Notes: a model not told the origin generated them from the letters alone. 54,289 nt of DNA from Chara braunii (GCA_003427395.1 BFEA01000608.1:175101-229389); one strand, 5' to 3'. Shown: positions 1-10,534, counted from the first letter of the stretch. A program made the numbers and translations.

Positions 1-134
1 AACTTTTGCCCCAGGGTCTCATCGAAATTCTTCACCAAATTTAGAATAAAAACTAAACTTTTAAAATAATTTCTTTATTTTCATTTTTTTTGGCCCGGTC
101 GGGAAAGTGACCCCGGGCCACTCTGGTAGCCTAG
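1..134 (+). mobile_element. 3' part of a short non-autonomous element, cut by the window edge
   Basis: The first 60 bases (AACTTTTGCC..., AAATTCTTCACC) reappear in diverged form at 11680-11730, and weaker at 21835-21880 and 22000-22050. The right end is a GC-rich block finishing CACTCTGGTAGCCTAG at 134, and the same terminus closes the element at 11827. A second terminus of the same kind ends at 201. No ORF of its own is seen. The left end lies outside the window, so class and length cannot be given here. The copy at 11522-11827 is the better reference. Confidence 0.5.
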
Positions 135-157
135 TTATTATTATTGTTTTTTTTTTT

Positions 158-201
158 TGGCCCGGCCCGGTAAGTGGCCCTGGGCCACTCTGGTAGCCTA
201 G
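158..201 (+). repeat. Duplicated right terminus of the same short element
   Basis: After a T-rich spacer (139-158) the GC-rich terminus occurs again, ending GGGCCACTCTGGTAGCCTAG at 201, 67 bases after the first terminus at 134. Two ends in a row suggest either nested insertion or an internal duplication of the element end. Confidence 0.5.
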
Positions 202-203
202 GT

Positions 204-262
204 GGATACATGCTTGCCGGTGACAAGCAACCGGACTGATGTCCCCCCCAGAATAGAAGGGC
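204..262 (+). repeat. Dispersed repeat, copy 1 of 2
   Basis: The stretch with CTTGCCGGTG, CAACCGGACTGA and CCCCAGAAT recurs at about 20776-20822 in the same order with small gaps. No coding content is recognised. It may be a fragment of a larger transposon whose rest has diverged. Confidence 0.4.
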
Positions 263-387
263 CTGCAGTAGCCCGTGTTCAGCAGCAGTCTGGGGCCCCA
301 AACCTGCACCCAGACGACACAGGCCAAACCTGCACCAGGCAGTGCGACCACGCACTGGCCCCCCTGGAAAGTCAAGGGTCAACATAG

Positions 388-1262
388 TCAACTGTCAGGT
401 TAAAGGTACCGAACCCAGGCCCTTGGTCAGATACACTCACTTGTTGTGCGCAGGTACCTAGACAGCATCAAGGCCACAGGTAAGTCTGTTTCGGACAAAT
501 CTGGGCCGTCATCTGCATTGAGATCTCAACGGCCGAGGGAGGCAGCACCTGGGGTCCAAACCCCACGGTCAAGGCTACAAAAGCGTTGACCTCTTGGCTT
601 GGAGGAACATTGTCTTGCGTCAATGCTGACCTCACGTGTTGACTACGACACTAGCGCGACGCTGTGACGCTAGCTGGACGCTGGCTCTACGCTGGCAAAC
701 GGGCGTACTACGGCGACGCTATGCTGGCTTGGCATGGTGGCTGGCTTGCAATTGTCTTCTGGGCATGCTGACGTGGCAGCTGCCATGCGCCGCCGCTGAT
801 GTGATGTGGCCGCTGCCACGTATATTGACGTGGCGAGTCTACGTGACTGGCATTGTTGTTCTGTTTCGACGACATTCGGGAGGAGATCATGACTGTGGGG
901 CGATAGTGCATGCGTACCTGGTTATCTTGACGTCGACATTGCTCCAGCTCGCTGATGAGGACTGATTAACGTGCCATGTGGCACGATGTGATAAAACTTC
1001 AGATGCGCGTTCAGATTATTGACTATTGAGGTGGCGATCGAGGAGGGAGCCTGAAGCAGAAGTGTGGCATTGTCTGTATTTCTCTCTTCTAAGTCTAGTC
1101 TCCCTCCTCTCTTCTTCGTCTGTGTATATGTTTCTTCCATCTCATTTGTATCTGGACACGATTATAATTATTGACAATCATCAGCAGGTTGATATCTATC
1201 TGGGCTTGCATTGTTGACAAGTGTCTTCACGATTTGGGTCCATTGCAGGCCTGTTTAGGTTT
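388..1262 (+). repeat. Long dispersed repeat, copy A
   Basis: This segment aligns in order with 1938-3360. Shared landmarks are AGTCAACTGTC, a CAGGTACC(T/C)AGACAGCAT block (450-470 and 2025-2042), a run of GACGCTGGC-like units, TGACGTGGC units, the near-palindrome GTGCCATGTGGCAC, a GAGGAGGGAGCCT block, a pyrimidine-rich stretch and a terminal TTGCAG. No ORF is conserved between the copies, so this looks like a non-coding or non-autonomous element. Copy A is followed by an A24 tract at 1265-1288. It could be an LTR-like repeat or a processed non-coding transcript; the sequence does not decide. Confidence 0.5.
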
Positions 1263-1264
1263 AC

Positions 1265-1288
1265 AAAAAAAAAAAAAAAAAAAAAAAA
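1265..1288 (+). repeat. A24 homopolymer
   Basis: An uninterrupted A run just downstream of dispersed repeat copy A. It could be the tail of a retroposed copy. A matching T24 run lies at 1705-1728, so the 440 bases between are bracketed by A and T tracts. Confidence 0.8.
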
Positions 1289-1444
1289 GGAACTGCACGT
1301 CCACATCACTACTCTCTCTCTGTGGCCTTATAATATACTTCGCCACAAATTCCCGCAATACCCCTCTTCCACATTCAGAGGGCAAACCACAACTCTCTTC
1401 TTCCCCCCAATAGAACGTACGTCGTACACGGTCTCTCTATCAGA

Positions 1445-1533
1445 CTACCGTCTTCACCCAAACGCCCGGGCATTAATTTTCAGTCCAGATACGGCTATAA
1501 TGACCAGGCGTTCTATTCGGGTGAAGACGCTAG
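1445..1533. mobile_element. Terminal-palindrome MITE (CTACC family), copy 1
   Basis: A hairpin-forming unit starts CTACCGTCTTCACCC and ends TTCTATTCGGGTGAAGACGCTAG, with the inner motif GGCTATAATGACC. The left arm is shortened, so the unit is 89 bp rather than the usual 105-112 bp. A loose extra half-arm follows at 1560-1610 (GGCTATAATGACC, CGTTCT). The family has many members in this window with two nearly symmetrical arms and no coding capacity. Confidence 0.75.
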
Positions 1534-2402
1534 AGCTGTCTGTAGACCAAGTACTGCCCTACACACGGCTATAATGACCGGGCGTTCTATAACGACCACA
1601 CGTTCTAGCGTCTGAGAATACGCCCTGAGACAGAAAATAGGATTGCTGTGTCTGAAAATCTGAATCTTGTCCGGTACAACTCTAATCAAACTCTGAGGAC
1701 TCCCTTTTTTTTTTTTTTTTTTTTTTTTCCTGGAAGTCCTACAATGACTGCAGAATTCCCAATTAAAAAATGAGGAAACATTAGTCAGAAGACTCAGAAC
1801 TAGTTTGCAATAACCCATGCAGTAGTAAAGCCTCGTGGAAACTGAGGGCCTCGGCAGGCCACACCCCGGCCCAGGCCAAAACGGGGGAAAAGACCCCAGC
1901 AAAAGATTCAGGGCCCGGACGAGGTAGAGTTGACAAAAGTCAACTGTCGGAAACCCCAACAGTCAAAGTCAAAGTGTACCCAGCCCAGGCCGTCGGTCTG
2001 ACACACACGTTTGTTTGTATATGCAGGTACCCAGACAGCATTAGGTCCAAGGGGAAACTCTGCAACTGTGCACTTGGGCTGTGAATCAATCTGGACGACG
2101 GAGGGGAGGAGACCAGAGGCCAGAGAGCCTCGTCAAATGCTACTTAAAGACTGGCCTCGAGGTGGTCACCATTCAGCCTTGCCATGCTGCTTCGACGCTG
2201 GCTTGACTTTGACAAGACGCTGGCACTATGCTGGCGCGACGCTGGCTGCGCATAGGTGTTGCGGATGACAGCATGAGGTGGAGGCGGCAGGCTGGCGCTT
2301 CTTGTTCTGTGCGCCAGGCATGCTGATGTGGCACTACCTCTGGTCTACATTGCATGCTCATGTGGTGCTACCTCTGGTCTATTCAAGTCCGATAGTGAGC
2401 AT

Positions 2403-2440
2403 ACTCGCTTGGTGAAAATGGTAAACACGACAGACTAAAA
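2403..2440 (+). pseudogene. Possible tRNA-Leu-like 5' fragment
   Basis: TGGTGAAAATGGTAAACACG followed by ACAGACTAAAA resembles the D-arm to anticodon-loop portion of an organelle-type tRNA-Leu. The long variable arm and a proper T-arm are not visible downstream, although TCGGTTCGAG follows at about 2449. It lies 32 bases before the complete tRNA-His, so it may belong to the same inserted organelle fragment. Low confidence. Confidence 0.3.
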
Positions 2441-2471
2441 CACTTCGTCGGTTCGAGCGAGTCGGGACCAC

Positions 2472-2545
2472 GGCGAATATAACTTAATAGGTCAAAGTGT
2501 CAGATTGTGAATTTGAAAACACGGGTTCAACTCCCGTTATTCGCC
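2472..2545 (+). tRNA. trnH: Organelle-type tRNA-His (GUG)
   Basis: A full cloverleaf can be drawn. An encoded G-1 (2472) faces C73 (2545). The acceptor stem 2473-2479 pairs with 2538-2544 in all seven positions. The D-stem ACTT/AAGT is perfect with GG in the loop. The anticodon stem 2500-2504/2512-2516 carries loop TTGTGAA with anticodon GTG at 2507-2509. The T-stem ACGGG/CCCGT has loop TTCAACT. An encoded G-1 is typical of bacterial, plastid and mitochondrial tRNA-His, whereas nuclear tRNA-His normally receives G-1 after transcription. The A+T-rich stems fit a mitochondrial origin better than a plastid one. No CCA is encoded. It sits inside a nuclear tandem repeat, so I infer transferred organelle DNA. 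Nuclear expression would need the internal A and B boxes, and the A box is poor. Confidence 0.85.
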
Positions 2546-2604
2546 TCTTGCATCTGAACTCTGGCAAGCCTAAATCCAGCCAAAGCTGGCGTCAAGACAG
2601 TTAT

Positions 2605-2790
2605 TGCATGCTGATGTGGCGCTACCTCTGGTCTACATTGCATGCTGATGTGGCGCCGCCTCTGGTCTACATTGCATGATGATGTGACGCTGCTACTAGT
2701 CTACATTGCTGACGTGGCACGTGCCACTGTTCTTCATTGATCATGTGGCATATGCCACCTGTCTCGACTGCTGACGTGGCATGGTCCACA
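2605..2790 (+). repeat. Diverged tandem array of about 34-bp units
   Basis: Units of the form ATTGCATGCTGATGTGGC plus CTACCTCTGGTCTAC repeat and decay into TGACGTGGC units toward 2790. The same unit occurs twice before the tRNA-bearing interruption (2316-2396). TGACGTGGC resembles plant bZIP binding sites, but their role here is unknown. Confidence 0.6.
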
Positions 2791-3459
2791 ATGTCTACAT
2801 GAGGTGACTGGTTGCGAGGAGGAGCCTTTGACAGATTTAAAAGGACTCTATCTTAGTCCGATTCAGGCTCGAAGAAAAGAAGAGAAAAGAAAGAGTGAGT
2901 CCCATACGTAATCGCCCCTCAGACCAAGATGATGGCGATTACAGTTGCTCACTGATCCATTGTCTACTTACTTTCACAAGCTCTCTCTGGCGAGTGGCCT
3001 CTACCATCATGTATGTTACTGAGAAAGATCGGGATCTGTGGATGAGGGAGGTCGGATACTCTCCTGAGGTTGATGTCGTCACTGAAATCTGCTGTGTCTT
3101 CATGGTCTCCACGAGATAAGAGTGCCACGTGGCACTGCTGTATGTGATCAGGACTACCATACTTGTTATCATCTACTGGTTGTTGACGTGTAGAGGGAAG
3201 AAGCCCGGAGAAGGAGAGGGGTTTGACGGGATTACTCTTGTGTGATCTTTTATCATCTCTTCCACCTTCTCCTCTGCCTGATCCCCCTCCACTCTCTTCG
3301 TCTAATGGTAATGAGATACTGTTTGTGATATCATTTCATGATTTGGAGACTTTCTTGCAGATACTACGACTACTGCTGTTTGACGACTTCTGAGTATCTA
3401 CCAGACTGGGTTAATTACAAGTTAAACAAAGCTTTTTTTTTTCTTTTTTTTCTTTTTTA

Positions 3460-3490
3460 ATTATTATTATTATTATTATTATTATTATTT
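3460..3490 (+). repeat. (ATT)n microsatellite
   Basis: About ten ATT units preceded by T-rich sequence. On the minus strand this is the A-rich 3' tail of the adjoining U6-derived sequence. Confidence 0.85.
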
Positions 3491-3577
3491 TTATGTGTCA
3501 TCATCCTTGCACAGTGGCCATGCTAATCTTCATTCTCTGTATCGTACCCATTTCAATTTCCAACGCATGTCCTGACC
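3491..3577 (-). pseudogene. U6 snRNA retropseudogene, 5' end decayed
   Basis: Read on the minus strand it holds ACGATACAGAG, GAAGATTAGCATGGCC and GCAAGGATGA-GACACATAA, the order and spacing of U6 spliceosomal RNA. The 5' stem-loop is damaged, the catalytic ACAGAGA block is followed by an altered base pattern, and one repeat of GAT is added before GACAC. The 3' end runs straight into an A-rich (AAT)n tail, as expected for reverse transcription of a polyadenylated or A-primed copy. Not expected to be functional. Confidence 0.8.
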
Positions 3578-3629
3578 GACTCAATAACCACTTACAGAAC
3601 TCCGAAGCCGTGAAACAGAAGACGATGTG

Positions 3630-3740
3630 CTACAGTCTTCACCCGAATACAACGTACCGTCATTATAGATGTATTTGGGCTATCTTGCCGTCTAAATACA
3701 GCCATAATGACCGTACATTGTATTCGGGTGAAGAACGTAG
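3630..3740. mobile_element. Terminal-palindrome MITE (CTACC family), copy 2
   Basis: 111 bp. Left arm CTACAGTCTTCACCCGAATA with AACGTACCGTCATTATAG; right arm GCCATAATGACCGTAC and TATTCGGGTGAAGAACGTAG. It belongs to the AACGTACGGTC subfamily, also seen at 27070 and 43846. The two arms pair almost end to end, leaving a small central loop. No ORF. Confidence 0.85.
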
Positions 3741-4164
3741 GCAGGCATGATGACCCTGAAGGGCCTGAAGCCTCAACCCTGAAACCTTGAGGAGGGGGAA
3801 TAAAAAGAAAGAGAACATGACATCCCTCCTGCCTAGTGCATCGTTTTCTGTTTCAGAAAGCAACCAGACCGAACGCGAGAGAAACACAAATGCATTCGTT
3901 TCACAGAGAAACACAAAAGAATTGGTTGCTTTCTTAAATTCAGTTTTTCTTTTTTGGAATTACTCACAAGGGGATATGGATGACCCAGTTAGTTTCCAGC
4001 CAAGCCAAAGCTGGGTAATGAATGACCCCAGTACACCGGGTTGTGATGTGAAGGGATTCCCGGCCTCCTTTTGCAATTGTTAATATATAATATAAAAAGA
4101 AAAAAAAAGAAAAAGGTTTATCAAAGAAACACAAAAGGAAGAATTGGTTTCTCAGAAAAACACA

Positions 4165-4199
<35 letters not shown>

Positions 4200-4882
4200 A
4201 AAAAGATTTGGGATGGCAATGCAAATCGCAGCATACGTCTCACCTGAGGTAAAGCATAAGGGGACGCTAAACACAAAGTGGGGCAAGGGAGGAGGATGAG
4301 GAGGGGAGGAGGAGGAGGAGCCACAGGGTGGATAAAATTTTCTTTTCCAAAACAGATACACGATGAAAGAAGTGAAACCTTTGGGCAGGCATGAAACCAA
4401 TCTCCGCCGCATTTTCTCTGCATAAATCAGATCTCTCCTTAAGGGATTAAAAATGGTCCCTATTTAAAACCACCACCTGGCCCCTGGGACGGTGGGACGT
4501 GGCCCTGAAAACCATCTCAGACCTCCAAGCTCATCTTCAACCCTCAAAACGACATACTACCTCCCCGTGGACACACCATGAGCAGCAGCAGCACCACGAC
4601 CGCCACGATGTCTACTCATATTATAATACCATGGACGCCGTGCCAAACCGCATACACACACATCCTTCCTCTCTAGGTGCTCCTCTAGCATTGGCGAGGT
4701 GAGACATATAATCTTCCTCAAGAGCCTCCACCGTTGGCCAAGTACGATATAATGCTTCTCTCCTATCCGCTCTCCCTAACTCTGTGAAACCTGCACCTTA
4801 TTGTGTTTAAGAGCAGAACTCAAAGTTCGGGGATCGAATTCCTCCCTCCATCCCTCCTCACTTCCTTCTCTCCCTCCCCAAG
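3741..4882. other. Gene-free stretch with repeats of lysine/purine-rich sequence
   Basis: No gene is recognised. A diverged pair (AACAAATGCATTCG/ACAGAGAAACACAAAAG and TCAAAGAAACACAAAAG) lies at 3890-4140. A (CA)n-A24 tract spans 4160-4204. A GGAGGA purine run lies at 4286-4322. The small ORFs across it are low-complexity frames of these tracts. Confidence 0.6.
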
Positions 4883-5213
4883 AAGAGTCTGATGCAGGCA
4901 TGAAGGTTTCTTGACTGTGTGAAAAACATCTTCTATGATCCCACAACAGCCATCATTTTTGTGGCTGCGCGAGGAAGGGGGCGGGGGAGGGGGAAGATGG
5001 GTAACCGCGTCTGTACATCTTGTCGTATGATTCGCCATCTCCACGAGAAGAGTCCGATGCAGGCATGAAGGCTTCGTCTTGACCGTGTGACATCTAATAT
5101 GATATGATCTCACAACAACCATCATCTTTGTGGCTGTGCGAGAGAGGGGGAGGGGGAAGAGGGGAAACAGTGTCTGTACATCTTGTCATAAGATTCGCCG
5201 TCTCCGCGGAACA
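4883..5213 (+). repeat. Tandem duplication, two units of about 165 bp
   Basis: Unit 1 (4883-5047) and unit 2 (5048-5213) both start AAGAGTC(T/C)GATGCAGGCATGA, contain the hinge CAACAACCATCAT-TTTGTGGCTG, a G-rich run and TCTGTACATCTTGTC, and end in ATTCGCC(A/G)TCTCC. They differ at many positions and by small indels, so the duplication is not recent. No coding content. Confidence 0.75.
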
Positions 5214-5248
5214 ACGGGACTTGCACTTAAGGTCTCACCTCTCAGGTC

Positions 5249-5376
5249 ACAGGTTCAAATCCTGTCGGTACGATGAAACGCTACGTGATCTATGTGAACC
5301 AGCCCATACTCGTACCTTCGCTTGTGTATTAAGTCTGTTCACCGATCACCGCTCAGGGCACAGGTTCGAATCCTGT
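5249..5376 (+). repeat. Two tRNA T-arm-like motifs, possible tRNA-derived relics
   Basis: ACAGGTTCAAATCCTGT (5249-5265) and ACAGGTTCGAATCCTGT (5360-5376) each form a perfect 5-bp T-stem with a 7-base loop and match the pol III B-box. Both are preceded by a CTCAGG(T/G)CAC sequence. No acceptor or anticodon stem can be drawn upstream, so these are at most 3' halves of tRNA-derived repeats. Confidence 0.35.
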
Positions 5377-5629
5377 CGCATGCCGACTGATCAGTGATTA
5401 CAAGGAGTGCTCAAATAAATGGAATGTAATTGGAAGATAAAGAATTCAGAGCTTGCCAGAAGCGGGCGGGATGCTGAGTGGCTGTGAGAGTAAATCCTCC
5501 CAAGCCTATTCCCTTATACCTCCTGAGCCTCTTCCCCTTCCTTCACCGTGGCATATGACCAATGCAAAAGGAAAGACAGCTTCGCTTCCACTCCGTCACT
5601 TCTCATTTGCTTCTTGAATACTTGTATGT

Positions 5630-5757
5630 CTGAGGGCATAGTCACACTAGTTATTTTTCTAATATGCTCTGGACATGATTGCGGTCAGATTCATTGGGTC
5701 TGGAGATAAATGCAATCAGATTCATTTTGAAAAGTGCCAGTGTGAGTATGCCCTGAG
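5630..5757. mobile_element. Inverted-repeat MITE (CTGAGGGCAT family)
   Basis: About 128 bp with ends CTGAGGGCATAGTCACACTA and CAGTGTGAGTATGCCCTGAG, and inner arms GATTGCGGTCAGATTCAT and ATGCAATCAGATTCATTTT. A left end alone occurs at 47413-47440. The GCGGTCAGATGCAT core recurs three times at 26383-26760. No ORF. Confidence 0.7.
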
Positions 5758-5866
5758 TCAGGCAGATCTCTGCAGAAGCTAACGCTCGTACGCATTCTCT
5801 CTTGTGATCTGTCCAACCTATACCACCTTCGACTATTTTGCCGGTGAGAGCTTTATTCATTCGCCC

Positions 5867-6350
5867 ACAACATCCGCTGCTCAGGTCTCTTTCCCGAGAT
5901 CTGCTTTCCACGTCACCACTCACGCTATCCTCGTAACAAACACTGAAACTTCGCACTCGCAACACTGAATCTTCTCACGCGCACGCACCTCTTTTATACG
6001 CATCGTTCATATTCCTTCATATTCCTTTTGTGTCATCCGCATTCTCCACTATTCGCTGCCCAGGTTCGCGTCTACTGCACTGGTGGAGAGCTCCATCCTC
6101 CCACACCACCGCCGCTGCTCAGGTCTCTTTCCTGAGATCTGCTTTCCAAGGTGCCACTCAGACTATCCTCGTCACAAACACTGAATCTTCTCACTCGCAT
6201 CCTCGTCACAAACACCGAATCTTCTCGCTCGCATCGCCGTCACAAACACTGAAACTTCTTACCGGCGCACACCTATTATAAGCATCATTCGTATTCTTTG
6301 CATCCGTCCGTGTTCCGTTATTCGCTGTCCAGGTTCACGTCTACTTCACT
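5867..6350 (+). repeat. Tandem duplication, two units of about 240 bp
   Basis: Both units contain CCGCTGCTCAGGTCTCTTTCC, AGATCTGCTTTCCA, CTATCCTCGT-ACAAACACTGAA and TTCGCTG(C/T)CCAGGTTC. The second unit carries an extra internal triplication of CGTCACAAACAC(T/C)GAAT. No protein is recognised. Confidence 0.7.
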
Positions 6351-6508
6351 GTCATGATGTCGAACAAAAGGGGGTGACGTGCCTGGCCTGCACTCCATTA
6401 TTCAAAGAAAAGGGGGTCTGTGTCTAGTGCCCTACACTGAACTCTTCAGGAAAAGAGGTTGAAATGCACACGTATATCACTGACCCGACCCCGTTTGATG
6501 TTCGCAGG

Positions 6509-6918
6509 GTGCCGACACGCACCCGCGCTAGGGACTGTACAAAGGTCTGCGAAATTCTGGCCTCTTCCCATTCACTTGGCCCCTGGATGCTGCTCTCTCG
6601 AGCACCACCCATTCCCCCTTCCTCCCGTTCTGCGGGGCCCCCTTTCCTGCCGACACGCACACGCACCGACCATTGGGACTGCACAAATGTCTGGAAATTT
6701 CTGGAGTCTTCCCCTTTGCGTTGCCTGTGGATGCCACTATCTTCAGCATCACCCAGTCGCTTCTCCCGTTTCTCGCCATCCTGCTGCCGACACACGCGGA
6801 CCATTGGGACTGCACAAATGTCTGGAAATTTGTGGACTCTTCCCCTTTGCGTCGCCTGCAGATGCCACTATCTTCAGCATCACCCAGTCGCTTCCCCCGT
6901 TTCTCGCCATCCTCCTCC
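6509..6918 (+). repeat. Tandem repeat, three units of about 136 bp
   Basis: Units start at 6509, 6647 and 6784, each with CCGACAC(G/A)C, GGGACTG(C/T)ACAAA(T/G)GTCTG and TCTTCCC. Units 2 and 3 are closely similar, unit 1 is more diverged. Long overlapping frames on both strands here are a by-product of the repeat length not introducing stops. No protein family is recognised. Confidence 0.75.
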
Positions 6919-8690
6919 CCTGCCCACCTGTGAACCCATCTCCATCTCCGCCTCTGTGCAACACGTAATCACTTCTCCCTCTGTGCAGCATGTGCTTTGC
7001 GTCGATCAATAAGACCGACTCGCCATTTTAACAGAGGACTTCAACCTGCAACCAGAGGTGATTGGTGAAGACATTGATCGCTTGCTTGGCCCCGCTTTTT
7101 CAGACAAGACGTGAAGACGTCCAGACCATCTTCACTCCCGAAACCCCCTACACTTCCACCGTTCTTCAAGCATAAAAGGTTTTGAAACCGCGTTTGCATG
7201 TCGGTATCGAGAACTGATACTCCAATGAGATAGCGCGACGGACCAAAGGCCCAACGCCTTGGCTTAGCATCGGTGGTGGCAGCGGAGAGATTTCAATCAA
7301 GTCCGCCTTCATCATATCGCTTGCAGAGACGATCTAAGAGTCCACGCCACAGACCCAATTATTTCACTGTCGTCGCCATCGCTGCTGGCCGGAGATTTCA
7401 CGTCCCACTTAACTACCCTTGAAGAGTATCGAGTCTACCCACTAACTTTTCGTTCCACTATCTCACCCTCACCTTTGAAGAGTGTCGGGGTCTCCGGACT
7501 CCGAACTTCACAATGCTTATACTATAGAGAATACTAAGGGGAAAAAACAGAAAAATTAAAAAAAAACGAACGATGGTAATGTACCACAAAAAAACTGCCA
7601 TAAGAAATTCTCATAGAGATGGCGTAAGAAAAGTAAATAAAGGTCTCACCGAGCCGAATCGATGTCTGCAGTGATATGTTTTGATCGCTCGCTCGCTCGC
7701 TCTACTCCTTGAAAACAGCCAGACTCCCTCAACCTGCTGTTCCCAGTCAGAGGACAAAGTAAGGAAAACCTGATACCGACCCCCGACCTCCTCCTCTCCC
7801 CCGCCACTTCTCGAGCTCGACCCGACAAACTAGTCCGCAAGGAGGAGCAATCGCAAAGCAAGACATGAGTAATCAGCAGGGTTTGTGGTTGACCTGACGC
7901 GGCATAACAAAAGTGTTCCCAACGGTCCCTAAAAAACTAATATACGAAGACGAGCAACGTTCAGCAAACAAGAAAAAGCCGTTGACGCGTAATCGGGATG
8001 GTATAACAGTGTTCCTACGGAGGATGTACAAGTACTGTCAGCAAGCCTCATCAAGGGAAAAAGCGAAGTTCAAAACCATAACAATGGTGGCCATCCTTCA
8101 TGCCTACCGATGTCTCCGCTTTCCTATCTTTTAATATCTTCAATTCAAAGGAGATTAAAAAAACAAAGTACCGCTCGCCAGCTGCACCCACCAAGCTGAC
8201 TTCTGAAGCAGTTGACGGGATGCCGGCAACGATGCCAGGCACAGCATTGCTGAAGCCCATGCGTGCACGGTGTCCTCGCAACGTTCACCCCCGCATTTCT
8301 CTGCAGAAACGATGCTGCATCCGCACGATACTGTTGCAGCAGCCGGTGCCTGATGTCCCCGCAAGTCACGTAGTCAGCACTCGTGGAAACATTCATTTCG
8401 TATTGTGCGCTCACCACTCAACGCCGAAGCTTATCAATGGCCTGTATATGTGAAGGCCATGGGGGTCGATCCGATGCTTACATCATCACCCAAGGTCCCA
8501 TGCTTTACATCATCTCACCCAAGGATCTCACTTGTGCCGTTCGAACGCCAGCCTTCTCTTCTGTTATGGACCTCTTAGCTGATAAACTCATCCAGCTTTT
8601 CTCCCTGTTTGTGGCAAGCAACAGAGGAGAGAGGAAGTAGGAATGTGCCACAAAGATGGAGAGAGAATCGATAGAGATTCGGATTGTGCA
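6919..8690. other. Unrecognised unique sequence
   Basis: No gene, RNA or repeat is recognised, apart from short A-rich tracts near 7550 and (CGCT)n-like sequence near 7688. The ORFs across it are 60-120 residues with no family resemblance. Confidence 0.5.
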
Positions 8691-8709
8691 TCACGATGAA
8701 ACTGGATAG

Positions 8710-9890
8710 ACCGTACACACCATGAGACCGCCAAAGTCTAAGTCTATCTGGTAAGCTCGCTATCCACAGCCAATCCTCAAAGAGCAGCAGGCAGAGAAGA
8801 CCCCGGCGACAAACACGACGAGACAGGTTGAGGGGGAAGAAAGTTTCCGGAAATCAGTCGCAAGGCGTACCATCACATATGCCGGACCTTCACCCTATGC
8901 GAACGAGCAACGGCTATTGCCATTCAGTGAATGGAGTGAGCTTTGGATCTGTCCACGAATCACCGCGTCTGAAGCAATCTTCTACAACGATAAGTCCGTA
9001 GAGATTCTGATCATGCATCAACGTCGAACAGGATAAATCGTATACACCATGAAGCCACCAAAGTCTATCTGGCAAAGCTTGCTATCTCCAGTCCTAAAAA
9101 GAGCAGCAGGCAGAAGAACCTGGCAGCAAACATTACCAGAAAGGTTGAGAGAAAGCTCCCGAAACCAGCTGAACGCCTACCACCATATATGCCGCACCTT
9201 CTCCCTAAGATACCGAGCACTGGCAGCATTCGCTCACCGTCAGAAACAGAGTACTCTCCTTCGTAAACAGCGGCAGCAGGCAGAAGAACCTGCCGGCAAA
9301 CATGACCGGCCAGGTTAAGAGAAAGCTCCTGAAACCAGCTGAAGGCGTACCATCGTATGTGCCGCACCATCCCTAAGATAACGAGCAATGGCCATCGCTC
9401 ACCGTCAGAAACGGCACTCTCTCATTCCTACTCAGAAGGGATGGGGATAGGCACTGAGTGCATCGTGAAGTTGCCCAAATGTCGCAGCATCTAATCCCGT
9501 AGCCGCCAAACGATCATACTACCGGCACATGAGCATCGATGTCAAGCATGTCTCACATACTGATCCATTCGAACAAGATGCCGTATACACCATCAAACCG
9601 CCGTAAGTTTATCTAGCAAGCTCCTTTTGCCCAATCATATCATAAAAGAACAGCACCAGGCAGAAGCACCTGGGGACAAAGGATGGCATCATTAAAGACC
9701 ACCAGGCAAACCAGTTGGAACACGTACCATCATGCGCACTGAACCTTCCTTACGCGAACAAGCAGTAGCAATCGCCATTGAGTGAATGGAGTGGGCTCCG
9801 TAGCTGTCCATGTACCACAGCCTCCCCATTTCCACTGCCAGCAACAGTATAAGATCAGCATGCGCATCTGCACGCTGTAAGAAGTGAGTG
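8710..9890 (+). repeat. Diverged tandem array, about four units of 230-330 bp
   Basis: Units begin near 8710, 9036, 9266 and 9580. Shared pieces are CGTA(T/C)ACACCAT, CGCC(A/G)AAGTCTATCTGG, AGCAGCAGGCAGAAG, ACCTGGCAGCAAAC, GAAACCAGCTGAA, CGTACCATC and ACGAGCAATGGC. Unit 3 is shorter at its start. Part of the unit (27 bases around GGCAGAAGAACCTGCCGGCA) occurs inverted at about 15961-15987. No coding frame is conserved through the units. Confidence 0.65.
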
Positions 9891-10534
9891 TTTCACAGAG
9901 TGCTCCGCTCTCACTCGCCCGATCATCGCTCCTTCTCCTCCCCTACATTTTGTGGCACTGCTACCCCTCATCCTCGGTTATGCCCTTCTGTCATCATTCT
10001 CTCTCGGCCATTCATCTCTCCCTCATGCTCCCCATCACTTTGTGGCATTGCCACCCCTCCATCCTCAGCTACGCTCCTCGGTCTTCCGTACGGATGACTG
10101 CAAGGATGCTCATCCAAACCATGTCTTTCGCCGAAGCTCGCCTGATCTCCCATTATTCCTCCGTACGCACAGTCTCCAGAGTCAACACCCCATAGGCGTA
10201 CAGATGCTGAAGAAAAACACCACGACTGCGATCGCTGATCACTGAGGTAGATTCAGGATTGTCATAAGGTCATATATCCTCGGCAATTTTGGCACACAAA
10301 GCGCCTGCTCGATTTGGTTTCTTGTTGCTCGGAGCACAGACTGCAGAAACCAATGTTCCACCAGGACACATCAGAATTACACGAATGATGAGGAAAGGGC
10401 ACCAATGATGAGGAAGGGGCATAATGATAATTACACCAATGATGAGGAAGGGGCATAATGGTAAGTAGCACCCCCCTGGCCTTCACAACCAACTAGATGA
10501 CAGAGCCAACAAACCAATTAACAAACCAATTGAT

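Larger units (their letters stand above)
1938..3360 (+). repeat. Long dispersed repeat, copy B, interrupted by an organelle-like insert
   Basis: Direct-orientation relative of 388-1262. It is longer because a GCATGCTGATGTGGC / CTACCTCTGGTCTAC unit is multiplied (about 2316-2396 and 2605-2700) and because about 200 bases including a tRNA-His (2390-2605) interrupt the array. It keeps the perfect palindrome GTGCCACGTGGCAC at 3122-3135 and several TGACGTGGC units. No reading frame is shared with copy A. Confidence 0.5.

Noticed and set aside
6424-7012. Overlapping long ORFs on both strands
   Set aside because: They follow the 136-bp tandem repeat, and mirrored frames on both strands indicate repeat structure, not coding.
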